Below are positions 1 through 7,282 of a stretch of 17,156 nucleotides of DNA, one piece after another. Made by a program: the position numbers and the translations under genes. Where the stretch lies: contig SFIS01000059.1 in NCBI GenBank assembly GCA_004555245.1, positions 1-17,156 on the forward strand. The letters are read 5' to 3'. The notes under the pieces were generated by a model, which saw only the letters and a list, made by a program, of their open reading frames with translations, was not told the DNA's origin and searched no databases. The DNA is from Bacteroidales bacterium (GTDB taxonomy: Bacteria > Bacteroidota > Bacteroidia > Bacteroidales > Bacteroidaceae). The number at the start of each line of letters is the position of its first letter. The stretch's first letter is position 1.

Positions 1-116
1 TCTTGCCCTGACCGAATTATGGAGTTTTTTTATCAACTTCGTCACTATGAGGGGGCACATCTGCTACTCTCTGTCTGTTGCAGGAAATTAATTCAGCAGC
101 CCCTAATTGGTAATAT

Positions 117-160
117 GAAAAGTTCCGGACAGTCTGCATTCAGAGTGTCCGGAACTTTTC
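117..160 (-). terminator. Perfect 14-bp hairpin, probable (bidirectional) terminator
   Basis: Positions 117-130 (GAAAAGTTCCGGAC) are the exact reverse complement of 147-160, separated by a 16-nt loop. The stem has a GC core and, on either strand, ends in a run of four T, which is the shape of an intrinsic terminator. It lies 47 bp beyond the stop codon of the Rpn-type nuclease gene on the minus strand and would end that transcript. Because of its symmetry it could also end a plus-strand transcript arriving from left of the window. Nothing recognisable as a gene was found in positions 1-116. Confidence 0.8.
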
Positions 161-207
161 CGTTTCATGTGGAGTGTCCTGCTTTTCCGCTTGAGTCGCT
201 TGTCGGA

Positions 208-1101
208 TTACAGTGTGGCAATGACCTTCTCGTCCAATCCTGTCATTTCCGAGATTTCAGCCGTAGTAAATCCCTTTGCCTTCATCTTCTCTGCTATTGC
301 GATGGCTTTTGTCTGTTCTCCTTCGGCACGTCCTTCGGCACGTCCTTCGGCAAGCCCTTCTGCCTTGCCTTCCTTATGTGCGGTGTCTATCGAGTTCTTG
401 ATGTCGCGGTAGGCCTTGCAGCTGTCTTCGTACTCGCGGAGTTCCTGCGGAGTGAACTTCGCTATCTCAGCTTCCTGGAACAGTCGGTCGAACACCTTGT
501 CCCTTAACGCTTTCGGTCGTTGTCCGAGTTTGGAGAGATTCTTCAGTACATAGAGCCATTTGTCGTACAGCGTTTCCAGTTCATCCTCCGACTTTCTGAA
601 TTTGGATATCTCAACGTAAATGAAGTCGAGTTTCTGGTAGAAGACTTTGTTCGTGTCTATGTCGCATAGTTTCACCGTGTGGCTTATTGTATTGGAGTCG
701 AAAGCCTCTTCCTTCATGTCGAAGTTCAGCAGGGCGACGGTATATACCCTTGTCAGTTTGAAATCCCAGTCAGAGCCTTTCACCGCCTGTTCTCTTATAG
801 GGTAGGTTGAATAGAAGAGAGCCCTGTCTTTGTAGAATTCCTGATATGCGTTCTGCATCTCCACGATGAATTTCTCTCCGTTCTCTCCTTCGCAATAGAC
901 GTCGAAGATAGCCTTTCTGGCTGCGATATTGTCGCCCAGATGTTCGTTGTTGAGATATTTTATGTTTTTGATGACCTGTGCTCCGTCGAACAGGCTGTTG
1001 AGGAAGTTTATCAGCAGTTCCTTGTTGGGTGCCGTGCCGAATATCCTCTTGAAGCCGAAGTCGGTGAGCAGGCTGATGTATCTTTCTTCTATTCCGTTCA
1101 T
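208..1101 (-). CDS. Rpn-family PD-(D/E)XK nuclease (recombination-promoting nuclease / putative transposase)
   Basis: The 297-residue product belongs to the Rpn / PDDEXK_2 family. Residues 8-21 (YISLLTDFGFKRIF) are the typical opening of the family. The nuclease core is visible as Asp67 in IFDVYC followed by the E-x-Q triad at Glu81-Met-Gln83 in FIVEMQ, with Arg62/Lys63 just upstream. Family members are DNA endonucleases linked to RecA-independent recombination, and E. coli homologues act as toxic anti-phage proteins. Residues 246-261 are a low-complexity KAEGLAEGRAEGRAEG run encoded by 12-bp repeats, followed by a short helical tail (262-297) that looks like a small HTH-like segment (FTTAEISEMTGLDEKV). 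The gene starts 46 bp after sufD with no promoter motif in between, so it may be co-transcribed with sufCD. Its base composition appears more AT-rich than the plus-strand genes, compatible with transfer. No terminal inverted repeats were seen, so it is not a classical IS. Confidence 0.88.
   Translation of the reverse strand: MNGIEERYISLLTDFGFKRIFGTAPNKELLINFLNSLFDGAQVIKNIKYLNNEHLGDNIAARKAIFDVYCEGENGEKFIVEMQNAYQEFYKDRALFYSTYPIREQAVKGSDWDFKLTRVYTVALLNFDMKEEAFDSNTISHTVKLCDIDTNKVFYQKLDFIYVEISKFRKSEDELETLYDKWLYVLKNLSKLGQRPKALRDKVFDRLFQEAEIAKFTPQELREYEDSCKAYRDIKNSIDTAHKEGKAEGLAEGRAEGRAEGEQTKAIAIAEKMKAKGFTTAEISEMTGLDEKVIATL
319..378 (-). repeat. 12-bp tandem repeat inside the Rpn-type nuclease gene
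   Basis: On the plus strand the unit TCCTTCGGCACG occurs at 319-330 and 331-342, then as TCCTTCGGCAAG at 343-354 and in more decayed form at 355-366 and 367-378. On the coding (minus) strand it gives the repeated tetrapeptide A-E-G-R/L. The unit length is a multiple of three, so gain or loss of copies changes tail length without breaking the frame. Confidence 0.85.
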
Positions 1102-1147
1102 AGACTTATATGTTTTATGCCGTTATGGCAGTTTTTGCTTCCTCATG

Positions 1148-2494
1148 TCATTTGCACAGTTTGCATCCTTCGCATTTCGAGAGTTCTCCCCTGAAACGTT
1201 TCTCTATGAGGTAGTGCAGCCGGTTGCGCAGCGGTTCGAGCGGAATGTTGTCCACCACTTCGGTGACGAAAGCCGTCTGCAGCAGCAGTCTTGCCTCCCT
1301 TTCGGGTATGCCTCTCTGCTGCATATAGAAGAGTGCTTTGTCGTTTATCTGTCCCACTGTTGACCCGTGCGAGCATTTCACGTCGTCGGCGTAGATTTCG
1401 AGCATCGGCTGCGTGTACATCCTTGCCGTCTTTGTCGCCACGATGTTCTGGTTGGTCTCTTCGCTTGTTGTCTTCTGTGCGTCTTTCCTGACGAGCACTT
1501 TTCCGGCGAAAGCTCCGGTGGCATGGTCGTCGATGACGTATTTGTACAGTTCGTGGCTGTCGCAGTGCGGCACTGCATGGTCGATGAGAGTGTTGTTGTC
1601 AACGTGCTGTTCCTTGTCGGCTATTACGGCTCCGTTCATCCAGCATTCCGCGCCTTCGCCGGCGAGTGTGAGTTGTGTCGTCTGCCGTGTCGTGCCGTTG
1701 TGCAGTGTGATGAGTGTGTGGTGGAGCCTTGAGTTCCGCTCTTGCCTTATGTATGTGTTTGAGACAAGTGTGTTGCGCTGGTGCGTCTCTTCCAGTCCGT
1801 ATATCTCCACGTCGGCGTCTTTTCCGACGAAGATTTCAGCCACCTGTGTCGTGAGAAACTGTCTGTCGTCAGCCGCATGGTCGCAGAACAGAACTTTCAC
1901 GGCCGCCCTCTCTTCTGCAACGATGACGACGCGCCTGTTGACCATCATGTCCACGTCGGCTCTGAGAATGTTTACCACCTGTATGGTTCGTCCAACCGTC
2001 ACGCCCTTCGGCACATAGATGAACAGTCCGTCTTGTGCGAGCATCGTGTTGAGAGCCGTTACGACATCCTTTCCGTCAGCCATGGTGTTGTAGAATCTCG
2101 CGACGAGTTCCGGCTTGCGTGTCGCCACGTCCTTCAGCGACCCTATGATGACGCCTTCCGGCAGTTCGGGTCGTGGCGTGCTGTCGTCGTAGAAGCTGTC
2201 GTTGACTACGAAGTACAGCTGTGTGGAGAGGTTCGGCACGTCGCATCTGAAAGCGTTGTACGGGTTGACGGGTATGTCCAGCCGCTGCAGGTTCAGTCCG
2301 AGGTCGGGTGCGAAGAGCTGCTGCATGTCCGTGTATTTGTACTCTTCCGTCTTGCGGTCGGGCAGCGGCGTTGTGCTCACCGTCCCGTAGGCCGCCTCGC
2401 GGTGTGCGTTGAGGACGGGTGCGCTGTTTCGGCACACCATGTCGCGGCATTCGTCGTAGAGTGCGGTGTATTGTATGTTGGAGTTATCGTTCAT
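1148..2494 (-). CDS. sufD: SufD, Fe-S cluster assembly scaffold subunit
   Basis: The 448-residue product matches the SufB/SufD family and is a cytosolic partner in the SufBC2D complex, which builds Fe-S clusters. The N-terminal helical part includes the conserved PLPDRKTEEYKYTD stretch (43-56). The central right-handed beta-helix spans roughly 90-375. The C-terminal part carries KCSHGSTVGQINDKALFYMQQRGI (373-396), where His376 corresponds to the functionally important histidine of E. coli SufD; SufB would have a different local sequence, so this is SufD rather than SufB. The extreme C-terminus ends in a C-x2-C-x2-C motif (Cys441, Cys444, Cys447), a possible metal or cluster ligand set. The start ATG at 2492-2494 lies inside the end of sufC (11-bp overlap), indicating translational coupling. 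No sufS follows; the next gene is the Rpn-type nuclease. Confidence 0.93.
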   Translation of the reverse strand: MNDNSNIQYTALYDECRDMVCRNSAPVLNAHREAAYGTVSTTPLPDRKTEEYKYTDMQQLFAPDLGLNLQRLDIPVNPYNAFRCDVPNLSTQLYFVVNDSFYDDSTPRPELPEGVIIGSLKDVATRKPELVARFYNTMADGKDVVTALNTMLAQDGLFIYVPKGVTVGRTIQVVNILRADVDMMVNRRVVIVAEERAAVKVLFCDHAADDRQFLTTQVAEIFVGKDADVEIYGLEETHQRNTLVSNTYIRQERNSRLHHTLITLHNGTTRQTTQLTLAGEGAECWMNGAVIADKEQHVDNNTLIDHAVPHCDSHELYKYVIDDHATGAFAGKVLVRKDAQKTTSEETNQNIVATKTARMYTQPMLEIYADDVKCSHGSTVGQINDKALFYMQQRGIPEREARLLLQTAFVTEVVDNIPLEPLRNRLHYLIEKRFRGELSKCEGCKLCK

Positions 2495-3245
2495 TTTCCG
2501 TCACCTCCGCTTTTATCCAGTCGTAGCCTCGTGTCTCAATCTCTTTTGCGAGTTGCGGCCCGTCGGTCTTCACTATTCTGCCGTTCCACAGCACGTGTAT
2601 TACACTGGGGCGTATCATTTCCAGGAGCCTCTCGTAGTGTGTGATGACGATTGTCGAGGTCTTCGGCGTGTGCAGTTTGTTCACGCCCTCCGCCACGATT
2701 CGCATGGCATCGACGTCGAGCCCTGAATCTGTCTCGTCGAGAATGGACAGGGTGGGTTCGAGCATCGCCATCTGGAAAATCTCGTTGCGCTTCTTCTCTC
2801 CGCCGGAGAATCCCTCGTTCACCGAGCGGTGGGCGAGTTTGTTGTCCAGATCGACCACTTTCCGCTTCTCGCGCATGAGTTTCATGAAGTCGCTGGCGTT
2901 CATCGGCTCCAGTCCCTGATATTTGCGTTTCTCGTTTATGGCTGCGCGCATGAAGTTCGTCATCGATACGCCCGGAATCTCTACCGGATACTGGAATGAG
3001 AGGAAGAGCCCTTCGTGTGCGCGCTCTTCCGGCGTCATGTCGAGCAGGTTCTTCCCGTTATACCATGCCTCTCCCTCCGTCACTTCGTAGAGCGGGTTGC
3101 CGACGAGGACAGCCGAGAGAGTTGACTTTCCGGAGCCGTTTGGGCCCATGATGGCGTGCACCTCGCCGTCGCCGATGGTGAGGTTGATGCCGCGCAGTAT
3201 TTCCTTGTCGCCGATGCGGGCGTGCAGATTCTTTACTTCAAGCAT
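2484..3245 (-). CDS. sufC: SufC, Fe-S assembly ABC-type ATPase
   Basis: This 253-residue protein is the ATPase of the SufBC2D scaffold, whose ATP hydrolysis drives the conformational change needed for cluster assembly. All ABC motifs are present: Walker A GPNGSGKS (34-41), Q-loop Gln85, the signature FSGGEKKR (146-153) typical of SufC, Walker B with LSILDETDSGLD (167-177), and switch His203. Length is normal for the family (about 250). It has no membrane segment and acts in the cytosol. It is first in the minus-strand unit, with a 5' leader of roughly 75 nt behind a TACTTTTG promoter element at 3326-3333. In many Bacteroidota sufB precedes sufC; here the upstream neighbour is a divergent glycosidase, so sufB must be elsewhere. 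Confidence 0.96.
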   Translation of the reverse strand: MLEVKNLHARIGDKEILRGINLTIGDGEVHAIMGPNGSGKSTLSAVLVGNPLYEVTEGEAWYNGKNLLDMTPEERAHEGLFLSFQYPVEIPGVSMTNFMRAAINEKRKYQGLEPMNASDFMKLMREKRKVVDLDNKLAHRSVNEGFSGGEKKRNEIFQMAMLEPTLSILDETDSGLDVDAMRIVAEGVNKLHTPKTSTIVITHYERLLEMIRPSVIHVLWNGRIVKTDGPQLAKEIETRGYDWIKAEVTENER

Positions 3246-3325
3246 AGTTCTTTTTATAGGGTGTTCTGTGAAAATTATGTCGGTTATGTTGTTGCCTTTT
3301 TGCAGTATGATACGGAAATCATCTG

Positions 3326-3333
3326 CAAAAGTA
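3326..3333 (-). promoter_or_regulatory. Probable Bacteroidota -7 promoter element for sufCD
   Basis: The minus strand reads TACTTTTG, an exact fit to the Bacteroides-type -7 consensus TAnnTTTG. It lies about 80 bp upstream of the sufC start codon. A clear -33 TTTG was not found. A second copy of the same octamer is at 3370-3377. Confidence 0.55.
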
Positions 3334-3369
3334 CAATTTTTTTATGTAATATTCCACACCCGCACGTAT

Positions 3370-3377
3370 CAAAAGTA
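3370..3377 (-). promoter_or_regulatory. Second TACTTTTG octamer upstream of sufC
   Basis: This is identical to the octamer at 3326-3333, 44 bp farther upstream in the AT-rich divergent region between sufC and the GH43 gene. It could be an alternative promoter for sufCD or chance in AT-rich sequence. No -33 element was recognised. Confidence 0.3.
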
Positions 3378-3472
3378 AAAATAAGGTGTATAATTTCACT
3401 TTTTTCTATGATTATCCTCCTTCCTTAAAAAATTTTATGTATGCGGAAGCCATGTTTCACATATTTTTTTCA

Positions 3473-3480
3473 TAACTTTG
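3473..3480 (+). promoter_or_regulatory. Probable Bacteroidota -7 promoter element for the GH43 gene
   Basis: TAACTTTG matches TAnnTTTG and is preceded by a T-rich stretch. It lies 43 bp before the ATG at 3523, leaving a short A-rich leader of about 35 nt. Its position also argues against using the upstream in-frame TTG at 3478 as start, because that codon overlaps the promoter element. Confidence 0.6.
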
Positions 3481-3522
3481 CAAGTAGAAAAAACTAACCA
3501 ACCAAACAAACACGTATCTTTT

Positions 3523-5265
3523 ATGAACCTACGTACCTTAACCCTCGCGCTCTGCATGGCGGCCCTTGTTCAGCCGTCTTCAGCGCAGAGCCCTTCCAAG
3601 ACTTGGAATCCCGACCTTGGCAACGGGAAGTATCGTAACCCGGTGATCGACGCCGACTATTCTGACCCTGACGTGTGCCGTGTCGGCTCAGACTATTACA
3701 TGACTTCTTCGAGCTTCGCCTGCTTCCCCGGTCTGCAGATTCTGCACAGCACCGACCTCGTAAACTGGGAGCTTGTCGGTGCTGCGCTGCTCAATGACTA
3801 TCCCGTCCTGCCCGAGAATCAGGGCGGCGACCTCGACTGGCGCAAGCGCATCCAGCACGGCAACTACGTCTGGGCGCCGTCAATCCGCTATCACGACGGA
3901 TGGTTCTACATCTATTGCGGCGACCCCGACCAGGGTCTTTTCATGACGAAGACGCAGGACCCGCGCGGCCAGTGGAGTTCCCCGACATGGGTGCTGAAAG
4001 GCAAAGGCATGATTGACTGCTGTCCGCTGTGGGACGACGACGGCAAGGCATATCTCTCGTTCGGCTGCGCCGGTTCGCGCGCCGGTGTGAAATCCGTCCT
4101 CTTCGTCGCTCCCCTCTCGCCCGACGGCACTGCCGTGACAGGTCCGGCACGCATCGTATATGACGGACACGAAGACCAGCCCACCATCGAAGGCACGAAA
4201 TTCTACAAGCGCAACGGCTACTACTATATCATGTCGCCCGCCGGAGGCGTGAAATACGGGTGGCAGGTAGAGCTGCGCTCAAAGTCGCCCTACGGTCCGT
4301 ACGAGGAGTATGTCGGCCTGGCGCAGGGCAAGTCTAAGGTGAACGGCCCTCACCAGGGCGCATGGGTAGATACGCAGAACGGCGAAGACTGGTTCCTCCA
4401 TTTCCAGGACAAGCACGCCTACGGACGTGTCGTGCATCTGCAGCCCGCACGTTGGGTTGACGACTGGCTCGTCATCGGCGACGACAAGGACGGCGACGGA
4501 TGCGGCGATGCCGTGGCGACATGGAAGAAGCCCAACCTGCCCGGCTCCGGAATCTTCCAGCCGGCGGAAGACGACGATTTCAACACCACCTCGCTCGGAT
4601 GGCAGTGGCAGTTTGAGGGTCCGTACTCCCACTATTGGTATTTCTGCGACGCAAAGAAGTCGCGCCTGCGCCTCTACGGCGTGCAGCAGCCGGAAGGCTT
4701 CCGCAACCTCTCCGACCTGCAGAACGCCATCCTGCAGAAGTTCCCCACCGAGAACTTCACCGCCACGGCAAGGATCCGCTTCATACCCAATCCCGGCTAC
4801 AAGCCCAAGGGCGAAGAGGCGGGCTTCATAATAAAGGGCATGGACTACGCCGCACTGAAATTCGTCACCACCGCCGAAGGCTGCCGCCTGAGATATGTCA
4901 CCTGCCACAACGCCATGAAGGGGGCGGAAGAGAAACTCGTCGCTGACCTGCCCGTAGAACTCATACCTATGGACAAGCCCTACACGCAGAAATACGCCGT
5001 CGATGACATACCGCAGCCACGCAGCGCAACGCCTTATGTCTATGTGCGTGTGAAGGTGAACAGCAAGGGCACGGGCAACAGCATCAAGGCATACGCACAG
5101 ATGAGCTACAGCCTCGACGGCAAGAAATTCCAGCCCATTGGCGACACCTTCACCGTGAAGGAAGGCAAATGGATCGGAGCGAAACTCGGCTTCTACAACT
5201 CGCGCCCATCTGTCTGCAACGACGGAGCCTTCCTCGACATCGACTGGATAAAGTTCACGAAATAA
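3523..5265 (+). CDS. Secreted glycoside hydrolase family 43 (beta-xylosidase / arabinofuranosidase type)
   Basis: The 580-residue protein has a Sec signal peptide (residues 1-21, cleavage after SSA) without a lipobox cysteine, so it is probably periplasmic. A five-bladed GH43 propeller occupies about 36-335. The catalytic triad is visible: general base Asp48 in YSDPDVCRVG, pKa-modulating Asp165 in MIDCCPLWDDDGKAYLS, and general acid Glu223 in PTIEGTKFYKRNG. A GDDKDGDG segment (319-326) closes the propeller. Residues about 345-580 form a beta-sandwich of the kind often attached to GH43 xylosidases (GH43_C2-like), including GEEAGFIIKGMDYAALKF. The expected role is trimming xylose or arabinose side chains from plant oligosaccharides; the exact substrate cannot be read from sequence. 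The start was placed at the ATG at 3523 because the signal peptide begins there and the upstream in-frame TTG overlaps the promoter. No SusC/SusD or other carbohydrate genes flank it. Confidence 0.9.
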   Translation: MNLRTLTLALCMAALVQPSSAQSPSKTWNPDLGNGKYRNPVIDADYSDPDVCRVGSDYYMTSSSFACFPGLQILHSTDLVNWELVGAALLNDYPVLPENQGGDLDWRKRIQHGNYVWAPSIRYHDGWFYIYCGDPDQGLFMTKTQDPRGQWSSPTWVLKGKGMIDCCPLWDDDGKAYLSFGCAGSRAGVKSVLFVAPLSPDGTAVTGPARIVYDGHEDQPTIEGTKFYKRNGYYYIMSPAGGVKYGWQVELRSKSPYGPYEEYVGLAQGKSKVNGPHQGAWVDTQNGEDWFLHFQDKHAYGRVVHLQPARWVDDWLVIGDDKDGDGCGDAVATWKKPNLPGSGIFQPAEDDDFNTTSLGWQWQFEGPYSHYWYFCDAKKSRLRLYGVQQPEGFRNLSDLQNAILQKFPTENFTATARIRFIPNPGYKPKGEEAGFIIKGMDYAALKFVTTAEGCRLRYVTCHNAMKGAEEKLVADLPVELIPMDKPYTQKYAVDDIPQPRSATPYVYVRVKVNSKGTGNSIKAYAQMSYSLDGKKFQPIGDTFTVKEGKWIGAKLGFYNSRPSVCNDGAFLDIDWIKFTK

Positions 5266-5323
5266 GCCCGGACAACATTTTTCCCCGATTCTATCGCAGA
5301 AAAAAAGTATCACCCGCACCATA

Positions 5324-5397
5324 GCCTGACACTTTCCTGCACATCCCGGAACGATGCGAAAATCATCCGTGCGATGTGCAGGAAAGCCTTTTCAGGC
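5324..5397 (+). terminator. Long two-part hairpin after the GH43 gene
   Basis: CTTTCCTGCACATC (5332-5345) pairs perfectly with 5373-5386. An outer GCCTGA/TCAGGC pair (5324-5329 with 5392-5397) extends the structure and GATG/CATC may close the inner loop. The stem is followed by CCTTTTC, so the U-tract is short. It starts 59 bp after the GH43 stop codon and is either a weak terminator or a 3'-end stabilising structure. Confidence 0.5.
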
Positions 5398-5448
5398 ATA
5401 AGATTGACAATATGGCATCCCCACTTTGACTATATTGCGCCGTCACTA

Positions 5449-5492
5449 AGTCAATCTTGGACGGCAAAACAGTCAATCTTGGCTGCCAAAAC
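5449..5492. repeat. Tandem 22-bp direct repeat (two copies)
   Basis: Two adjacent 22-bp units, 5449-5470 and 5471-5492, both begin AGTCAATCTTGG and end in CAAAAC, with three mismatches between them. An inverted copy of the core, AAGATTGAC (5400-5408), lies about 40 bp upstream. There are no unique spacers, so this is not a CRISPR array. Confidence 0.75.
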
Positions 5493-5495
5493 AGA

Positions 5496-5546
5496 GCTTC
5501 CCGGCCTGTAAGACATACTGTCTTGCATCCCGGGAAGCCTTTTTTT
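5496..5546 (+). terminator. Strong rho-independent terminator
   Basis: GCTTCCCGG (5496-5504) pairs with CCGGGAAGC (5530-5538). The stem continues through TGTAAGACA / TGTCTTGCA with one G-U pair around a tiny TAC loop. Seven T residues (5540-5546) follow. This is the clearest intrinsic terminator in the window and would stop plus-strand transcription from the GH43 gene about 230 bp after its stop codon, insulating the downstream six-gene block. Confidence 0.85.
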
Positions 5547-5704
5547 ATGCCCGGAAACAGTCTCACGAGCATCACATACAATCGGTGTAAATCTATATTC
5601 GGCTGACAGTCAGGGATATAAGCCGTCGCCCTGAAAAACCGCGAAAATTCTGCCGTAGAACCAGCCCGGCATCCCTGTGCGAATTATTCGTTGATTCTTC
5701 ATGT

Positions 5705-5755
5705 CAAGAAAGTATCATATCCACATCCTTTGTGCCGCCGCATGATACTTTCTTG
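5705..5755. repeat. 14-bp perfect inverted repeat
   Basis: CAAGAAAGTATCAT (5705-5718) is the exact reverse complement of 5742-5755, with a 23-nt loop. No T-run follows on either strand, so a terminator role is not supported. One arm (TACTTTCTTG) resembles the arm of the hairpin at 5332-5345 (CACTTTCCTG), suggesting related elements within the same spacer. Confidence 0.6.
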
Positions 5756-5965
5756 TCCTTCTCCGTGCCAAGGCATGACAGAAAACTGTCGATTAAATCG
5801 GCAAAAAACAGCCGTCCTGATGCGGGCGGCAAGAGAAAGCGACGGCGTTTCACGCACGCTGCCGGTGCTTTGCCGGCAAGGCAGGCGGCAGGGCTTGTGT
5901 GCATAAAAATAAACGCGCGTACATTATTTTCTCGCAAAAATCTTGTGTGTTTCGGATAATTTGAT

Positions 5966-5973
5966 TAATTTTG
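5966..5973 (+). promoter_or_regulatory. Probable Bacteroidota -7 promoter element for the six-gene block
   Basis: TAATTTTG fits TAnnTTTG exactly. A CTTG at 5942-5945, 20 bp upstream, could serve as a weak -33 element. The expected leader before the ATG at 6034 is about 55 nt. No comparable motif was found in the spacers between the following five genes, so this may be the main promoter for positions 6034-16658. Confidence 0.55.
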
Positions 5974-6033
5974 TCAGCAACTTTCTGATTCAGACGATTC
6001 TCTATTGATAAAAACAAATAAAACCTTTGCATC

Positions 6034-7179
6034 ATGAAAATGAAAAACTCAGTGGCTGCAGTGGCTGGGATAGCGTTGCTTGCAGCAGGTTATGTAGGAG
6101 GAGCATACTTCGGCTGGCCGGGGCAGGATGACGAGCTCTTGGGCGGCAACATCGGTAAGGCGAACCTCTTCAACAGTCAGGAACCCGACCCGGAAATTCT
6201 GGCTTATCAGGAAGCGTTGCAGACAGATTCTGCCTTGCAGCAGAAAGCCGTAGTCTCTGCCATTCTTCTGAGCAGCCGTGTCGATCAGCTTGATTCTCTC
6301 GCCGACGCCTCGATAGCTGCCACAGAAGGCATCGCTGAGCTTGCCGACGCCAATGCCGAGCTGAAGGCGCTGAAGCGTAAGACGACGAATGCGAAGAAGA
6401 GCTACGACGCACTGATGCAGCAGACGGAGGTTGTGCTGAAAGGCGGGAAGTCAGAGACCTACGAACAGGCGTCGAACAACGCCCTCCTCGCCTTCACCAT
6501 TCTCGACAATGAGATTCTCGAATGTCGCACGATGGTTGACAAAATGGCCGAATTTATCGAGGAAAACGAGAACGAGAACATCTCGAACGCCCTCGGCGGC
6601 TGGATTACCTACTGTGCCGAGGATGCCGCGCTGAACGCCAACACCGAACGTTTAGAGTTCTGGAACAACGCCATGGCAGCCGTTTCCGCCCTGCCCACAG
6701 TAAAGTTCATCTTCAACAAGGTGACGTTGGAGAGCGCTCTCGGCAACAGCTTCAGCCGCGGGTTGAAGAACAAGATGTCGTTCGTCACGCTCGAGGCACG
6801 CAACGTAGCCGCCCTGAACAATGTCTCGCAGGTGGCCGAACATGTCTCTGCCGTGCTGAACAACCAGGGGCGCGGACCTCTCCGCAACCGCACACAGGAC
6901 ATGGCGGTGCTCGGCAACCGTGCCGGAGCGAGCCTCTCGAAGCTGGCGCTGCTGAACTCTGCCGGCGCCTCGTACATGCTGGCGATACGCATAATGATGA
7001 CTGGCGGCGGTCTGCAGAACCGTGCGATGTCGTCAGTACTCTCACGCACACAGGATGCCGCCACGCATAACCTCAACCGCACCAACGACGCCGCGGGTCA
7101 GATGCTCAACAACGCGGTGAACGATGCCGCTGCCGGACAGCTCAACCGTGTGAAGCGGCAGACGGATGTGGTGCGATAG
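6034..7179 (+). CDS. Unrecognised helical exported or membrane-anchored protein with Asn/Arg repeats
   Basis: I do not recognise this 381-residue protein. It opens with a basic MKMK and a hydrophobic stretch (5-27, rich in Ala/Gly) with no cysteine, so it is either a Sec signal peptide or a single N-terminal membrane anchor. The rest is Ala/Leu/Glu-rich and predicted mostly helical: a likely coiled coil around 68-135, an acidic segment FIEENENEN (174-182), and a C-terminal third (about 280-375) with loosely repeated words such as NRTQDMA, SRTQDAA and LNRTNDAAGQML. No catalytic motif is apparent. It is first in the plus-strand block, behind the promoter at 5966, and 103 bp before the metallopeptidase gene. 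A structural or chaperone-like envelope role, or being a substrate of the protease genes that follow, is speculation. The start is the first ATG of the frame. Confidence 0.8.
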   Translation: MKMKNSVAAVAGIALLAAGYVGGAYFGWPGQDDELLGGNIGKANLFNSQEPDPEILAYQEALQTDSALQQKAVVSAILLSSRVDQLDSLADASIAATEGIAELADANAELKALKRKTTNAKKSYDALMQQTEVVLKGGKSETYEQASNNALLAFTILDNEILECRTMVDKMAEFIEENENENISNALGGWITYCAEDAALNANTERLEFWNNAMAAVSALPTVKFIFNKVTLESALGNSFSRGLKNKMSFVTLEARNVAALNNVSQVAEHVSAVLNNQGRGPLRNRTQDMAVLGNRAGASLSKLALLNSAGASYMLAIRIMMTGGGLQNRAMSSVLSRTQDAATHNLNRTNDAAGQMLNNAVNDAAAGQLNRVKRQTDVVR

Positions 7180-7210
7180 AAGGATTCTCGTACGCAGCGT
7201 GTAGCACCCT

Positions 7211-7239
7211 GTGCCGCAGCCATATTAGCCGTGCGGCAC
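7211..7239. repeat. 8-bp inverted repeat in the spacer before the metallopeptidase gene
   Basis: GTGCCGCA (7211-7218) pairs with TGCGGCAC (7232-7239) around a 13-nt loop. No T-tract follows, so it is not a standard terminator. It could be an attenuating or processing hairpin between two co-transcribed genes. Confidence 0.4.
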
Positions 7240-7282
7240 TGACGCATGAAAGTTCCCGGACCGCCATATCCGCTGAAAAGGC

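Larger units (their letters stand above)
5266..6033. other. 768-bp non-coding spacer with hairpins, tandem repeat, terminator and promoter
   Basis: I see no believable gene on either strand; the short open frames here lack family features and are crossed by the structural elements. The contents in order are: an AAGTATCAC word at 5306-5314, a long hairpin (5324-5397), a tandem 22-bp repeat (5449-5492), a rho-independent terminator (5496-5546), a 14-bp inverted repeat (5705-5755), a GC-rich stretch at about 5820-5900 with short self-complementary words (for example GCCGG/CCGGC near 5861-5878), and the promoter element at 5966-5973 for the next gene. Confidence 0.7.

Noticed and set aside
208..1101. 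Insertion sequence around the Rpn-type gene
   Set aside because: No terminal inverted repeats or target duplication were found next to the gene; the hairpin at 117-160 is a terminator shape and has no partner on the other side.
3478..3522. Upstream TTG start extending the GH43 protein by 15 residues
   Set aside because: The codon overlaps the -7 promoter element and the extension would put a polar Asn/Lys-rich stretch in front of a normal signal peptide.
4279..5322. 347-residue minus-strand open frame
   Set aside because: It is antisense to the GH43 gene, whose catalytic residues and signal peptide are clear.
5449..5492. Possible CRISPR-like repeats here or in the 9-bp arrays
   Set aside because: Units are directly adjacent without unique spacers, the 9-bp units are too short, and no cas genes are present.
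5363..5581. Short minus-strand open frame in the 768-bp spacer, and small frames at 5691-5959
   Set aside because: They run through hairpins, the tandem repeat and the terminator, and show no protein features.
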